NCBI GenBank assembly: GCA_036507955.1
Contig: DATCIH010000061.1
Span: 1 to 17,434, forward strand
From: DATCIH01 sp036507955
GTDB taxonomy: Bacteria > Bacillota > Clostridia > Clostridiales > Clostridiaceae
Reading direction: 5' to 3'
Length of the DNA: 17,434 nt
The notes under the pieces were generated by a model, which worked only from the letters and a program-made list of their open reading frames with translations, was not told the origin of the DNA and did not search any database. The stretch's first letter is position 1. Each line of letters starts with the position of its first letter. Positions 1-7,230 of the stretch are shown here, one piece after another. A program made the translations under genes and the position numbers.

Positions 1-19
1 TAGTTCTTATATCAAGCAT
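1..19 (-). CDS. 5' end of a gene running off the left edge
   Basis: Reading leftward on the minus strand, an ATG at 19-17 opens a frame beginning MLDIRT that leaves the window after six codons. A strong ribosome binding site, GAGGAGG, lies at 35-29, nine bases before the ATG, and this is the main support. A TATAAT at 52-47 is a reasonable -10 box, but the matching -35 region (TTAATT near 74-69) is weak. The product cannot be identified from six residues. Confidence 0.55.
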
Positions 20-139
20 AATTAAAAACCTCCTCATTAGCCTATGATTATATATAACTAGTATAACAAATTAATTTATGAGCACCCTGAACAAGATTCA
101 CAGGATGAACAAAGATTTTCTTTTTTTAATGGTTTTACT

Positions 140-660
140 TCAAGGAATTATTATCCCCAGCATTTTACCAGAGGGTGCTTCTATTATTATCTTATCCTTT
201 GGCCAAAAAGTTATGCTTTTAAGTTCACCCTTTGGATAAAAATAAAGTCCAATTATTTTCTTTGAAAACTTACCAAAGTGGAAATCAAAATTAAATGCCT
301 CTGACATATTATATTCATTATCTTCAGACCAGAATCCTGTCAATTTACCATTCAAAGGGAATATTCTTTTTAAGCTTCCATCCTCATAAAAAGTTAAAAA
401 TTCAGCAGGGAAACACCTACTGTGGTTGTAATTTTCACCTGCTCCTGCATAGAAATGCTCTTAATATTTCCGTTATTGAAAAATGAAATAGAACTGATAT
501 GCTTTCTTCTAACACCAGCTTCTTCATATTGAGGCACTAGGACTCCATAACTAGTGTTCAATTCACTTCTTTCGTCCACCATATATTCTATAACTTTTCC
601 ATTTGAAGATAAATCTTCTGTTACAACGCCTGTTAATGTACCAAATTTAATATTATATAC
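140..660 (-). pseudogene. decayed gene for a small protein with FYxxGxLKSI repeats
   Basis: Two adjacent minus-strand frames join into one protein if a single base is restored. The upstream part (residues FGTLTGVVTEDL at about 648-613, through SISFFNNGNIKSISMQ) stays open to 394. The downstream part (FPAEFLTFYEDGSLKRIFPLNGKLTG, then FYPKGELKSITFWPKD) begins in another frame at about 413 and ends at 140. The break falls in a GTTTCCCT run at 413-407, where one T is probably missing. No ATG, GTG or TTG lies in frame ahead of the FGTLTG segment until 582. An ATT at 651-649 sits where the start would be expected, so the start codon also seems lost. The repeated FYxxGxLKSI pattern, about every 40-50 residues, resembles MORN/YwqK-like repeat proteins. 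I recall similar proteins from Clostridia with unknown function. Residual expression from the ATG at 582 is possible but has no clear ribosome binding site. Confidence 0.6.
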
Positions 661-686
661 TTTATTGTATATTTTGATACAATAAA
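661..686. promoter_or_regulatory. perfect inverted repeat in a divergent intergenic region
   Basis: TTTATTGTAT (661-670) and ATACAATAAA (677-686) are perfect 10-base inverted arms around a six-base spacer, ATTTTG. The repeat lies between the start of the decayed minus-strand gene and the DUF4234 gene. It overlaps a possible -35 box TTGTAT (665-670), with TAATAA (689-694) as -10 at 18-base spacing. The symmetry and position suggest an operator for a dimeric repressor. No regulator gene is visible beside it. The stem is AT-only and has no poly-T tail, so it is a poor terminator. Confidence 0.4.
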
Positions 687-716
687 TGTAATAAACTAAA
701 TTTAGGGAGAATTGGT

Positions 717-1096
717 ATGATTAAACAAAGAAGTCTAACCACGTTAATTCTTTTATCTATCATTACTTGCGGTATTTATTCTATTTATTTCTGGTATACC
801 TATAATGAGGACATAAATTTGGTTTGTGCTGACGACAATGATCCTAATCCAAACTATATAGTTGTAATATTATTATCAGCTATAACCTGTAGTATTTACG
901 GTATTATAAGCAAGGTAATAGATTGCAGACTAATGCACCCAAATACAATCTTTCCTTTCAGGAAAATGGTAAAAGCGTTATATTGTGGTTTTTATTAGGA
1001 GCTTTTCTTTTCGGAATAGGACCCTTTATTGCAATGCATATATTAATTAAAAATTTGAATGCTCTTGGAACTGTCTACAATAATAGATTAAAGTAA
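717..1096 (+). pseudogene. DUF4234-type small membrane protein, frameshifted
   Basis: The frame starts at ATG 717 behind AGGGAG (704-709). It encodes two DUF4234-like hydrophobic units, beginning MIKQRSLTTLILLSIITCGIY and then AITCSIYGIISKVID. In this frame the protein ends at 998 with an unrelated tail. One base earlier in register, the sequence from about 934 continues as APKYNLSFQENGKSVILWFLLG and ends ALGTVYNNRLK, with stop at 1094-1096. That continuation is typical of the family's third segment. Restoring one A in CTAATG at 931-935 joins the two and gives about 126 residues with three or four membrane segments. The function of DUF4234 proteins is unknown. A terminator follows at 1123. 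It is either a real one-base lesion or a sequencing error. Confidence 0.75.
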
Positions 1097-1122
1097 TACT
1101 GATTATTTAACTCAATTACCTT

Positions 1123-1158
1123 AGCTGTCTTAAAAGTTTTGAGACAGCTTTTATTTAT
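1123..1158 (+). terminator. intrinsic terminator after the DUF4234 gene
   Basis: AGCTGTCT (1123-1130) and AGACAGCT (1142-1149) form an 8-base-pair stem, extended by AAAA/TTTT inside it. It is followed by a T-rich tract (TTTATTTATGTTTTT). It lies 27 bases past the DUF4234 stop and separates that gene from DUF2752. Confidence 0.8.
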
Positions 1159-1218
1159 GTTTTTATAAAACAAAATATGCTCTAAATTCACAAATAGTTA
1201 TAACCTAGGGGTAAATAA

Positions 1219-1698
1219 ATGCATATTAAGAACAAAACTATATATCAAAAAATAAAAAAAATATTTTATTCCCTCTCTATAGTATTTATCTTATTTACGT
1301 TTGTTTTGATTACCAGTTTTTTTCATATTGGTTGTTTAGTTAAGGATGTTATTGGCCTTCCCTGCCCTGGTTGTGGTTTAACCAGAGCTACTTTAGCATT
1401 TCTAAGATTAGATTTTAAAACTGCCTTCCACTATCATCCTTTATTCTGGTTAGCAACTCCCGTTTTGATTGTTTCTATATATGGAAAAAAGCCATTATTT
1501 AATAGTAAAAAGATTGAAATAATAATATATGTAACTGTAGGAATTGCTTTTATTGTTGTGTATATTTATAGAATGTTAATATTATTTCCGACTATTGAAC
1601 CCATGACTATTAATAATAACTCCTTCCTTTTAATAGCTTTCCGAATTATAAAATCCTTTATTTCACAACATATAAGTTTAGTAACTATACCTAATTAG
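1219..1698 (+). CDS. DUF2752 family membrane protein
   Basis: This is a 159-residue protein. After a charged N-terminus comes a membrane segment (about residues 17-38), then the family signature GLPCPGCGLTRATLAFL (about 46-62) and FHYHPLFWLATPV (about 70-82). Two further hydrophobic segments follow (about 76-88 and 100-124). The CPGCG motif next to a TR pair is the hallmark of DUF2752, an integral membrane family of unknown function. The paired cysteines could bind metal or form a disulfide, but that is inference. The ATG at 1219 has a modest AGGGG site (1207-1211). The stop overlaps the thiE stop on the other strand by three bases (tail to tail). Small membrane proteins of this kind are often found near DUF4234 genes, as here, but a terminator separates the two. 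Confidence 0.85.
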   Translation: MHIKNKTIYQKIKKIFYSLSIVFILFTFVLITSFFHIGCLVKDVIGLPCPGCGLTRATLAFLRLDFKTAFHYHPLFWLATPVLIVSIYGKKPLFNSKKIEIIIYVTVGIAFIVVYIYRMLILFPTIEPMTINNNSFLLIAFRIIKSFISQHISLVTIPN

Positions 1699-2312
1699 TC
1701 CTTCTTAAACTTTTCTGTTGCGGCTTTTATGTCAGATTTTCCTAAAATAGCTGATATTACAGCAACTCCATCTATTCCCGCATCATATAATTTGATAAAA
1801 TTATTTTCATTAATACCACCAATGGCTACAACAGGAATACCTATTACTCTTTTGATATTCTTAAGTGTGTCCATATTAACCAGGGCTGCATCAAGTTTAG
1901 TTTCTGTTGGAAACATGGCACCTACTCCAATGTAATCTGCTCCCTCATCCTGTGCTTTTAAGGCCTCAGTTAAAGTAGAAGCCGATATACCCAATATTTT
2001 ATTCTCTCCAATTAGTTTTCTAGTAACAATGCAGGGAAAATCAGTTTGTCCTACATGTACCCCTGCAGCATCCACAGCAAGTGCCACATCTATCCTATCA
2101 TTGATTATTAAAGGAATATTATACTTGTCAGTAACTTTCTTTACCCTAAGTGCAATATTATAAAATTCAAGGGAAGAAATATCCTTCTCCCTCAATTGGA
2201 CAAGGGTTGCTCCACCGAGTATTGCCTCCTCTATTACCTTATATAGATCTCTCCCCCCTAAAACTGACCTATCTGTTACTAAATAAATTGAATAATCAAT
2301 TTTATTCTTCAT
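1695..2312 (-). CDS. thiE: thiamin phosphate synthase
   Basis: ThiE condenses HMP pyrophosphate with thiazole phosphate to give thiamin phosphate, in the cytosol. The protein is a TIM barrel with family motifs in order: YLVTDR (residues 10-15), TLVQLREKD (about 36-44), PLIINDRIDVALAVDAAGVHVGQ (about 75-97), LGISASTLTEA, ADYIGVGAMFPTETK (phosphate-binding region) and VVAIGGIN near the end. The frame extends upstream to 2363, but the ATG at 2312 (MKNKIDYSIYLVTDR) gives about 205 residues, the usual family length, and overlaps the end of thiM by 11 bases. The ribosome binding site is weak (GGTAAAG), so translation is probably coupled to thiM. It is the last gene of the thi operon, and no terminator is evident after it. 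Confidence 0.95.
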   Translation of the reverse strand: MKNKIDYSIYLVTDRSVLGGRDLYKVIEEAILGGATLVQLREKDISSLEFYNIALRVKKVTDKYNIPLIINDRIDVALAVDAAGVHVGQTDFPCIVTRKLIGENKILGISASTLTEALKAQDEGADYIGVGAMFPTETKLDAALVNMDTLKNIKRVIGIPVVAIGGINENNFIKLYDAGIDGVAVISAILGKSDIKAATEKFKKD

Positions 2313-3117
2313 AAGCTTTACCAATATTATCAAAGTCCTCTTGGGAAAAACGATAAATTGCATCCATTAGTTTTACTCTAAAGCTTCCAGACCCTTCATT
2401 TCCTATAAGGTTATTATGCGCAATCTCTCCTGCAATTCCCATTGTTATAATTCCTGCAGCTGCTGCAACTAAATAATCCTTTGTAACTCCGCAGTAAGTT
2501 CCTATTAAGGAGGTACTCATACAACCAGTTCCGGTAACATTTGAAAGCATCTCATGCCCATTATTCAAAGTTATCACCCCTGTGCCATCGGAAATATAAT
2601 CTACTTTTCCAGTGACTGCTACAACAGTATTCAATTTTTGTGCCAGCTCTTTAGCAATATCCTTGCCATTGTCAGATTGGGTTTCTTCAGAATCAACGCC
2701 TTTTGAAAGAGCACTCATTCCGTTTAATATCTTTATCTCAGCCATATTACCTCTTATGATAGAAAATTTAATTTCCTTAATTAGCCTTAATGCTGTTTCT
2801 TTTCTGTAAGGTGTTGCCCCTACTCCTACAGGATCGAGTATTACAGGCACTCCTATTTCATTTGCTTTCTTACCTGCTCTAATCATTGATTCTACTTTAA
2901 CATCGTTTAAAGTACCAATATTAATTACAAGCGCCGATGCTATTGAAACCATATCCTCTACTTCTTCAATAGCGTCTGCCATTACAGGGGATCCACCAAT
3001 AGCCAGTACTATGTTAGCACAGTCATTTGTTGTTACATAATTAGTTATGTGATGGACTAGTGGTTTATTTTCCTTTACACCTTTTAATAGTTCTTTGAAT
3101 TTTTCATTAATTTCCAT
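2302..3117 (-). CDS. thiM: hydroxyethylthiazole kinase
   Basis: ThiM phosphorylates 5-(hydroxyethyl)-4-methylthiazole, salvaging the thiazole half of thiamin. Motifs seen: PLVHHITNYVTTNDCAN (about residues 20-36), GGSPVMADA, NIGTL, VILDPVGVGATPYR, IRGNMAEI, and the ribokinase-type anion hole VTGTGCMST with the expected catalytic cysteine. The open frame reaches 3171, but the start is set at ATG 3117 (MEINEKFKELL). GGAGGT at 3133-3128 lies ten bases before it, giving 271 residues, the normal size. This start lies 34 bases inside the end of cytX, so the thiM ribosome binding site is within cytX coding sequence and the two are probably translationally coupled. Confidence 0.96.
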   Translation of the reverse strand: MEINEKFKELLKGVKENKPLVHHITNYVTTNDCANIVLAIGGSPVMADAIEEVEDMVSIASALVINIGTLNDVKVESMIRAGKKANEIGVPVILDPVGVGATPYRKETALRLIKEIKFSIIRGNMAEIKILNGMSALSKGVDSEETQSDNGKDIAKELAQKLNTVVAVTGKVDYISDGTGVITLNNGHEMLSNVTGTGCMSTSLIGTYCGVTKDYLVAAAAGIITMGIAGEIAHNNLIGNEGSGSFRVKLMDAIYRFSQEDFDNIGKAYEE

Positions 3118-4307
3118 TTGTTTATATACCTCCAACCTATTAAATAAATTATTGCGGTTATTATCATACATGGAACTGTAGCTCCAAATATAAAATCAAG
3201 TTTTATAAAAATATAATAAACTACTACTCCTATTGCCCATATCAGTGCTGCACCTATGTTTAATAGAAGTGTATCCACTACCTTTGTCTGCTTTTTTATA
3301 ATAAAGTAATCAGTTAAAAGTATGGCAAATAGTGGAGCAAACACTGAGCCTATTGCATATAGAAAATTTGTATAATTAGCAATCGAAAAGAATAAAGAAA
3401 CTATTGTACCAACTAATGTCATAACAATTGCTGTTGCTTTTTCATTAAGCTTTGGCATTATGTTAAGAAAAGTAACCCCCGCAGAATATGCATCCATAAA
3501 GGTGGTTGTTACCGTTGAAAGTACCACTATAGCAAAAGCTGATATACCAAGGTTAGCTGCTAGAAGCATTGCGGAAGGGTCTGGGTTTTTATATAAAATA
3601 GCAGCACCTAGTCCAATTATAAACATCCAAGAGCTACCTATAAAGTAACCAAGAAAACTACCATAGGCCCCTTGTTTCTCTGATTTTGCAAATCTTGTAT
3701 AATCAGCAATTAAGGGAAGCCAGGATAAGGGCATTACAACTACGAGCTCAAGGGCTCCACCAAAAGAGATTCCACTACTAGCTGGAGCTGAAAACACCTT
3801 CCCACTTTTAAAGATAATCCTTCCAAGTACAATTGTTAGTATAAAAAGAAGAAATACAGCTACGGTATTAATTTTCTTGAAACCTGTCATACCAAAGATT
3901 ATCCATATAACTGTAAGCATTCCTATTGTAACAATCCATAAGGGCATACTATCTATGGACCACATAGCCTTACTTATTAAGTTTAAAGATTCCGCCGCAG
4001 ATTTTATCATAACTGCAGTCCATCCAACAAGCTGAAGAACATTTAATATAGAAAATAAGTAGGAACCATATAAACCAAAGGATATTCGAGTTGATGCTAT
4101 TGAGGGAATCTGTTCCCTTGTTCCAATTATTCCTCCAAGAACGAATATTGATGTCCCAATAAGATGCCCAAGAATAATGGCAATAAATCCATTTTTAAAT
4201 CCTAAGGGAGCAATAAACCCTCCAGTCAGAATTTCTGCAATTGAAATAGCTGCACCACACCAAAGGAAAGCGAAATGCCAAAAGGATAGTTTATTTTCAT
4301 TATTCAT
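3084..4307 (-). CDS. cytX: HMP (hydroxymethylpyrimidine) permease, NCS1 family
   Basis: This 407-residue protein has about twelve hydrophobic segments and the look of the nucleobase:cation symporter-1 family. The N-terminus FWHFAFLWCGAAISIAE and the segment MPLSWLPLIADYTRFAK are typical of CytX, the putative hydroxymethylpyrimidine transporter known from thiamin-regulated loci. Its position between thiD and thiM, behind a TPP riboswitch, supports import of the pyrimidine precursor that ThiD then phosphorylates. The substrate is inferred from family and context. The ATG at 4307 overlaps the thiD stop by eight bases, with a weak GGCGGGA upstream, and its own 3' end overlaps thiM. Confidence 0.93.
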   Translation of the reverse strand: MNNENKLSFWHFAFLWCGAAISIAEILTGGFIAPLGFKNGFIAIILGHLIGTSIFVLGGIIGTREQIPSIASTRISFGLYGSYLFSILNVLQLVGWTAVMIKSAAESLNLISKAMWSIDSMPLWIVTIGMLTVIWIIFGMTGFKKINTVAVFLLFILTIVLGRIIFKSGKVFSAPASSGISFGGALELVVVMPLSWLPLIADYTRFAKSEKQGAYGSFLGYFIGSSWMFIIGLGAAILYKNPDPSAMLLAANLGISAFAIVVLSTVTTTFMDAYSAGVTFLNIMPKLNEKATAIVMTLVGTIVSLFFSIANYTNFLYAIGSVFAPLFAILLTDYFIIKKQTKVVDTLLLNIGAALIWAIGVVVYYIFIKLDFIFGATVPCMIITAIIYLIGWRYINKWKLMKNSKNY

Positions 4308-5124
4308 AATTCATTCCCGCCTTTTTGTATAAAGAATAAAAATGGTTCGTTGGCCCTACTCCCTTCCCAATATCCAAAGAATGTTCTATTGCCATAGTTA
4401 TATATTCTTTTGCTTTTTGAACGCTTTCAACAGTAGAATATCCAAGGGCCAAATTGGCTGCGATGGCAGAGGATAAGGTACATCCAGTGCCATGGGTATT
4501 CTTTGTGTCTATTCTCTCACTTTCAATATAGGTAGCTTTTATGCCATCAAATAAAATATCAATTGCTTTCCCTTCTAGATGTCCTCCTTTTATTAATACA
4601 TATTTTGGTCCAAGCTTATGTATCTCTTTTGAAGCCTTTATCATTTGGTCAACATTTTCAATTTTGACTTCCTTTTTAAACACTTCCCTAAGTATTGCCT
4701 CCGCTTCTGGGATGTTTGGAGTTAAAACATCTGCAAGGGGGAGCAATTTTTCAATCAATGCCCTCTTCGCCTCAGGTTGAAGCAAGGAATATCCACTTTT
4801 AGAAATCATAACTGGATCTAATACTAAATTTTTAGGTTTGTATTCTTTTAATTTTTCACTTATTATTTCAATTGATGAAATTTGAGAAACCATGCCTATC
4901 TTAACTGCATCTACACTAATATCTTGGAAAATAGCATCAATCTGCGCTCCAATTATATCAGGTGTTATATCCTGTACTGCAAAAACGCCTTGAGTATTTT
5001 GGGCCGTTACTGCTGTTATAACGCTCATACCATATACTCCATTTGCGCTAAAGCTTTTTAAGTCAGCCTGAATTCCTGCACCTCCGCAGCTATCAGACCC
5101 TGCTATCGTTAATACTTTTTTCAT
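4300..5124 (-). CDS. thiD: hydroxymethylpyrimidine/phosphomethylpyrimidine kinase
   Basis: ThiD carries out both phosphorylations of HMP to HMP pyrophosphate, the pyrimidine substrate of ThiE. The protein starts MKKVLTIAGSDSCGGAGIQ (substrate-binding signature) and has SFSANGVYGMSVITAVTAQNT, VKIGMV, LVLDPVM, TPNIPEAE, VLIKGGH, and the anion-hole motif NTHGTGCTLSSAIA. The open frame extends to 5214, but that extension is translated hairpin sequence. The ATG at 5124 has AAGGAG at 5138-5133, eight bases away, and gives 274 residues, the family norm. It is the first gene after the TPP riboswitch and terminator. A 25-base-pair hairpin sits about ten bases before its ribosome binding site, which is unusual. 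Confidence 0.96.
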   Translation of the reverse strand: MKKVLTIAGSDSCGGAGIQADLKSFSANGVYGMSVITAVTAQNTQGVFAVQDITPDIIGAQIDAIFQDISVDAVKIGMVSQISSIEIISEKLKEYKPKNLVLDPVMISKSGYSLLQPEAKRALIEKLLPLADVLTPNIPEAEAILREVFKKEVKIENVDQMIKASKEIHKLGPKYVLIKGGHLEGKAIDILFDGIKATYIESERIDTKNTHGTGCTLSSAIAANLALGYSTVESVQKAKEYITMAIEHSLDIGKGVGPTNHFYSLYKKAGMNYE

Positions 5125-5148
5125 ATTTGTTTCTCCTTTTTTGTGGGA

Positions 5149-5207
5149 TGGGGGACATACTGGGGACACACCTGAAAACCATAGGTATGTCCCCAGTATG
5201 TCCCCCA
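5149..5207 (-). repeat. REP-like extragenic palindrome in the thiD leader
   Basis: Two 25-base arms (5149-5173 and 5183-5207) are inverted repeats with one difference, which becomes a G-U pair in the thi transcript. The loop is nine bases. Each arm is itself a near-tandem pair of the unit GGGGACATAC (GGGGACATACT then GGGGACACACC on the plus strand). The element sits between the riboswitch terminator and the thiD ribosome binding site. It has no poly-T tail, so it is not an intrinsic terminator. Its GC-rich, symmetric, internally repeated structure differs from the AT-rich surroundings and looks like a mobile REP/MITE-type palindrome. That origin is inference, because only one copy is in the window. 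Confidence 0.75.
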
Positions 5208-5215
5208 CGTCCAAA

Positions 5216-5246
5216 TAAAAAAAGGCACAAATCCGTAGATTTGTGC
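5216..5246 (-). terminator. riboswitch-controlled intrinsic terminator
   Basis: On the minus strand GCACAAATC (5246-5238), loop TACG and GATTTGTGC (5233-5225) form a perfect 9-base-pair stem, followed by a run of seven T residues at 5223-5217. It lies about 37 bases after the TPP aptamer and before thiD. This is the standard arrangement for a transcription-terminating off switch: TPP binding should favour the terminator and shut down the salvage genes. I could not derive a convincing antiterminator by eye. Confidence 0.88.
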
Positions 5247-5282
5247 TCTCTAATTGTTAATAACAATGTTATTTGCCTTAGA

Positions 5283-5374
5283 AACAACTTCCTACGCTGG
5301 CATTACCCAGATCAGGTCTTAGGGTCTAAGATTCACTTTCTTACTCTCAGCTGGAAATACCAACTCCCCTGTTA
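5283..5374 (-). promoter_or_regulatory. TPP riboswitch (thi box)
   Basis: The minus strand carries the conserved thi-box elements in order: AACAGGGGAGT (P1 and P2 start), TTTCCAGCTGAGAG, ACCCTAAGACCTGATCTGGG, and TAATGCCAGCGTAGG, closing with GTTGTTT that pairs back to AACA. The CTGAGA and ACCTGAT..GGGTAATGCCAGCGTAGG blocks are the hallmarks of the aptamer. It lies upstream of thiD-cytX-thiM-thiE and controls it through the terminator at 5216-5246. Confidence 0.97.
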
Positions 5375-5397
5375 AATGACTATTTAATTTTGTGTTT

Positions 5398-5426
5398 ATT
5401 TTATCATAATATTAGATAGCATTCAA
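5398..5426 (-). promoter_or_regulatory. sigma-A-type promoter of the thi operon
   Basis: TTGAAT (5426-5421), a 17-base spacer and TAAAAT (5403-5398) form a good vegetative promoter. Transcription would start near 5391, about 17 bases before the TPP aptamer. It lies just beyond the stop of the polymerase gene at 5451. Confidence 0.65.
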
Positions 5427-5450
5427 GTAGGAATTTGCCTAAAACGTATT

Positions 5451-7190
5451 TTACTTTTCAGCCCAACTATCAGCAATTTGGACATCTGCCAATATAGGAA
5501 TAAGCTTTACATACTCTTCTCCGGCTTTTTCCATGGTTTCTTTTAGAATTATTGATACTTCAAGAGCTAGTTCGCTTTTTGTTTCAAGGATAATCTCATC
5601 ATGAATAACCGCAACAATTTTAGTAGTGGTTATATCTAATTTGTATGCTAACCTTCCTAGAGCATTTTTAATAATATCTGCCGCACTGCCTTGAACTGGT
5701 GTGTTACTAAGGCTTGCGACTCCAAAATTGTCACTATATACATGAATACGTCCTGCTAAAGTTCTACTTTCCTTTGGAGGATTGTTTTTCAGCCTTTTAT
5801 GCCAAGAGGCTACTCCATGATATGCAGTAAAAAATCTATTGCGAAATTGCTCTGCTTCCTCTAGGGTCATATCGACACCGTAAGTTTCTTGAGCATAGAT
5901 TTGTAATCCTTTTGCACCCATGGCGAAAACCAAACCAAAATTCATTGCTTTAGCAGATTGCCTTTCTTCTTTTGTTATCTGAGCTATAGGTTTCCCACTT
6001 ACAAGTGCCGCTGTTAAACGATGTAAATCTTCTCCATTTCTATAAGCCCTTATCATACACTCATCTTTAGAAATTTCTGCAACTACTCTCAATTCAATTT
6101 GGGAATAATCTGCAATGACCAATTTATTTCCAGGGGAAGCTGTGAAGCAAGCTCTAAAATTGTTGTCCCGAGGTATTTGCTGAATGTTTGGACCTCCGCA
6201 GCTCATCCGTCCACTCCAAGCCCCCATTTGCGAGTACTTTGGGTGTAGCCGAAGTGATTTAGGATTTAAATGCTGTGGTATAGAATAAAGGAAACCTGAA
6301 AGAAGTTTTGTACATCGTCTATATTCAGTTATAGCTTGAATAAGAGGATTATCTGAAAAAGGAGCTAAAGCATGTCTTGAAGTATTGGAAACTGGAATCC
6401 CATACCTATTTAGTATATTTAGAATTTGTTTATTACTATCCATATTTATTGTGTTTAATACTTTTTCATCAAAAAACCCTGTCTGAATTGTTGGCTTACC
6501 TGAATATTCATATAGTTTTTTTAAGCAATTTTGCTGTTCAAGTTCAATTTTCTTTATTAGCTCCTCCCATAGCTTTAAATTGAGGTTTATTCCATTATAC
6601 TCAACTTGAGCTATAGCCCTAGCACATGAGAACTCCTGTCTGGCTACCTCCACCAACTTATTCTTTATTATTTCTACAAGCATTTTATCCCTTAAAGGTA
6701 ACAATACTGCTGCGTCCTTTGCTGCATATGTGAGTTGCTCCTTGCTTAAAATGCCACTCCAATCGCTTTTCTGTTTTTCCTTTGAAAGGTTCTCCCCTAG
6801 ATAGTGAAGTACAAGGTCCTCCAATCTTACTCTTTGTGGCCCACCTGAACTTCTAAGAAGTTGAGCTGCCAGCATTGTATCAAAAACAGCTTTTGGTGCT
6901 GGTATATTTAGTGCTAACAAAAACTGCAAATCAAATTTAGCATTTTGAAAAATTTTAACAGCTTTTGATAAAATAATTTCTCTAAGGATAGGCAGACCCT
7001 CTGGCAGAAAGGTTGAACAATCTATAATTAAAACTGGTATTTCTTCTACTGCTAGTTGTATCAATCTAATTTCACAAGTGTGGGGATCCAAACCTGTGGT
7101 TTCTGTATCAATGGCTATAACTGATGCAGCTAACATTTCCTCCATATAAGGTAATATTTCTTTTGTATGATTTATCAATAAGAATTCCAC
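5451..7190 (-). CDS. compact DNA polymerase I family protein (3'-5' exonuclease plus polymerase)
   Basis: At 579 residues this is a Klenow-like enzyme without the 5'-3' exonuclease domain of standard PolA. The N-terminal DEDDy exonuclease looks active: DTETTGLD (D28, E30), NAKFD (D87) and YAAKD (Y155, D159). The family A polymerase follows: QTGFFDEKVLNTI, SGRMSCGGPNIQQIPR (about 326-341), motif A IADYSQIELR (D361), motif B around RQSAKAMNFGLVFAMG (R410, K414, F418), motif C IHDEI (H530, D531, E532). The usual NFGxxYG of motif B is NFGLVFA here (Y to F at 422, G to A at 423). The start is GTG at 7190 with AAGGTGG at 7204-7198. Stand-alone enzymes of this layout occur in Clostridia and phages. 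Its role is unknown, but repair or accessory replication is plausible, with the main polA expected elsewhere. It is 40 bases downstream of the sigma fusion gene with no terminator between. Confidence 0.9.
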   Translation of the reverse strand: MEFLLINHTKEILPYMEEMLAASVIAIDTETTGLDPHTCEIRLIQLAVEEIPVLIIDCSTFLPEGLPILREIILSKAVKIFQNAKFDLQFLLALNIPAPKAVFDTMLAAQLLRSSGGPQRVRLEDLVLHYLGENLSKEKQKSDWSGILSKEQLTYAAKDAAVLLPLRDKMLVEIIKNKLVEVARQEFSCARAIAQVEYNGINLNLKLWEELIKKIELEQQNCLKKLYEYSGKPTIQTGFFDEKVLNTINMDSNKQILNILNRYGIPVSNTSRHALAPFSDNPLIQAITEYRRCTKLLSGFLYSIPQHLNPKSLRLHPKYSQMGAWSGRMSCGGPNIQQIPRDNNFRACFTASPGNKLVIADYSQIELRVVAEISKDECMIRAYRNGEDLHRLTAALVSGKPIAQITKEERQSAKAMNFGLVFAMGAKGLQIYAQETYGVDMTLEEAEQFRNRFFTAYHGVASWHKRLKNNPPKESRTLAGRIHVYSDNFGVASLSNTPVQGSAADIIKNALGRLAYKLDITTTKIVAVIHDEIILETKSELALEVSIILKETMEKAGEEYVKLIPILADVQIADSWAEK

Positions 7191-7230
7191 ATTTACACCA
7201 CCTTAAATTGATTTTTCATTGGTGCTGAAA

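Noticed and set aside
2313..2363. Longer thiE start at 2363
   Set aside because: The added 17 residues lie inside thiM, are not typical of ThiE, and the ATG at 2312 gives the family's normal N-terminus.
5149..5207. The palindrome as a second intrinsic terminator
   Set aside because: No poly-T tract follows the stem on either strand, and a proper terminator already lies just upstream.
5093..5375. Overlapping short frames on both strands across the thi leader
   Set aside because: They are translations of the TPP aptamer, terminator and palindrome. The RNA structures explain this DNA fully.
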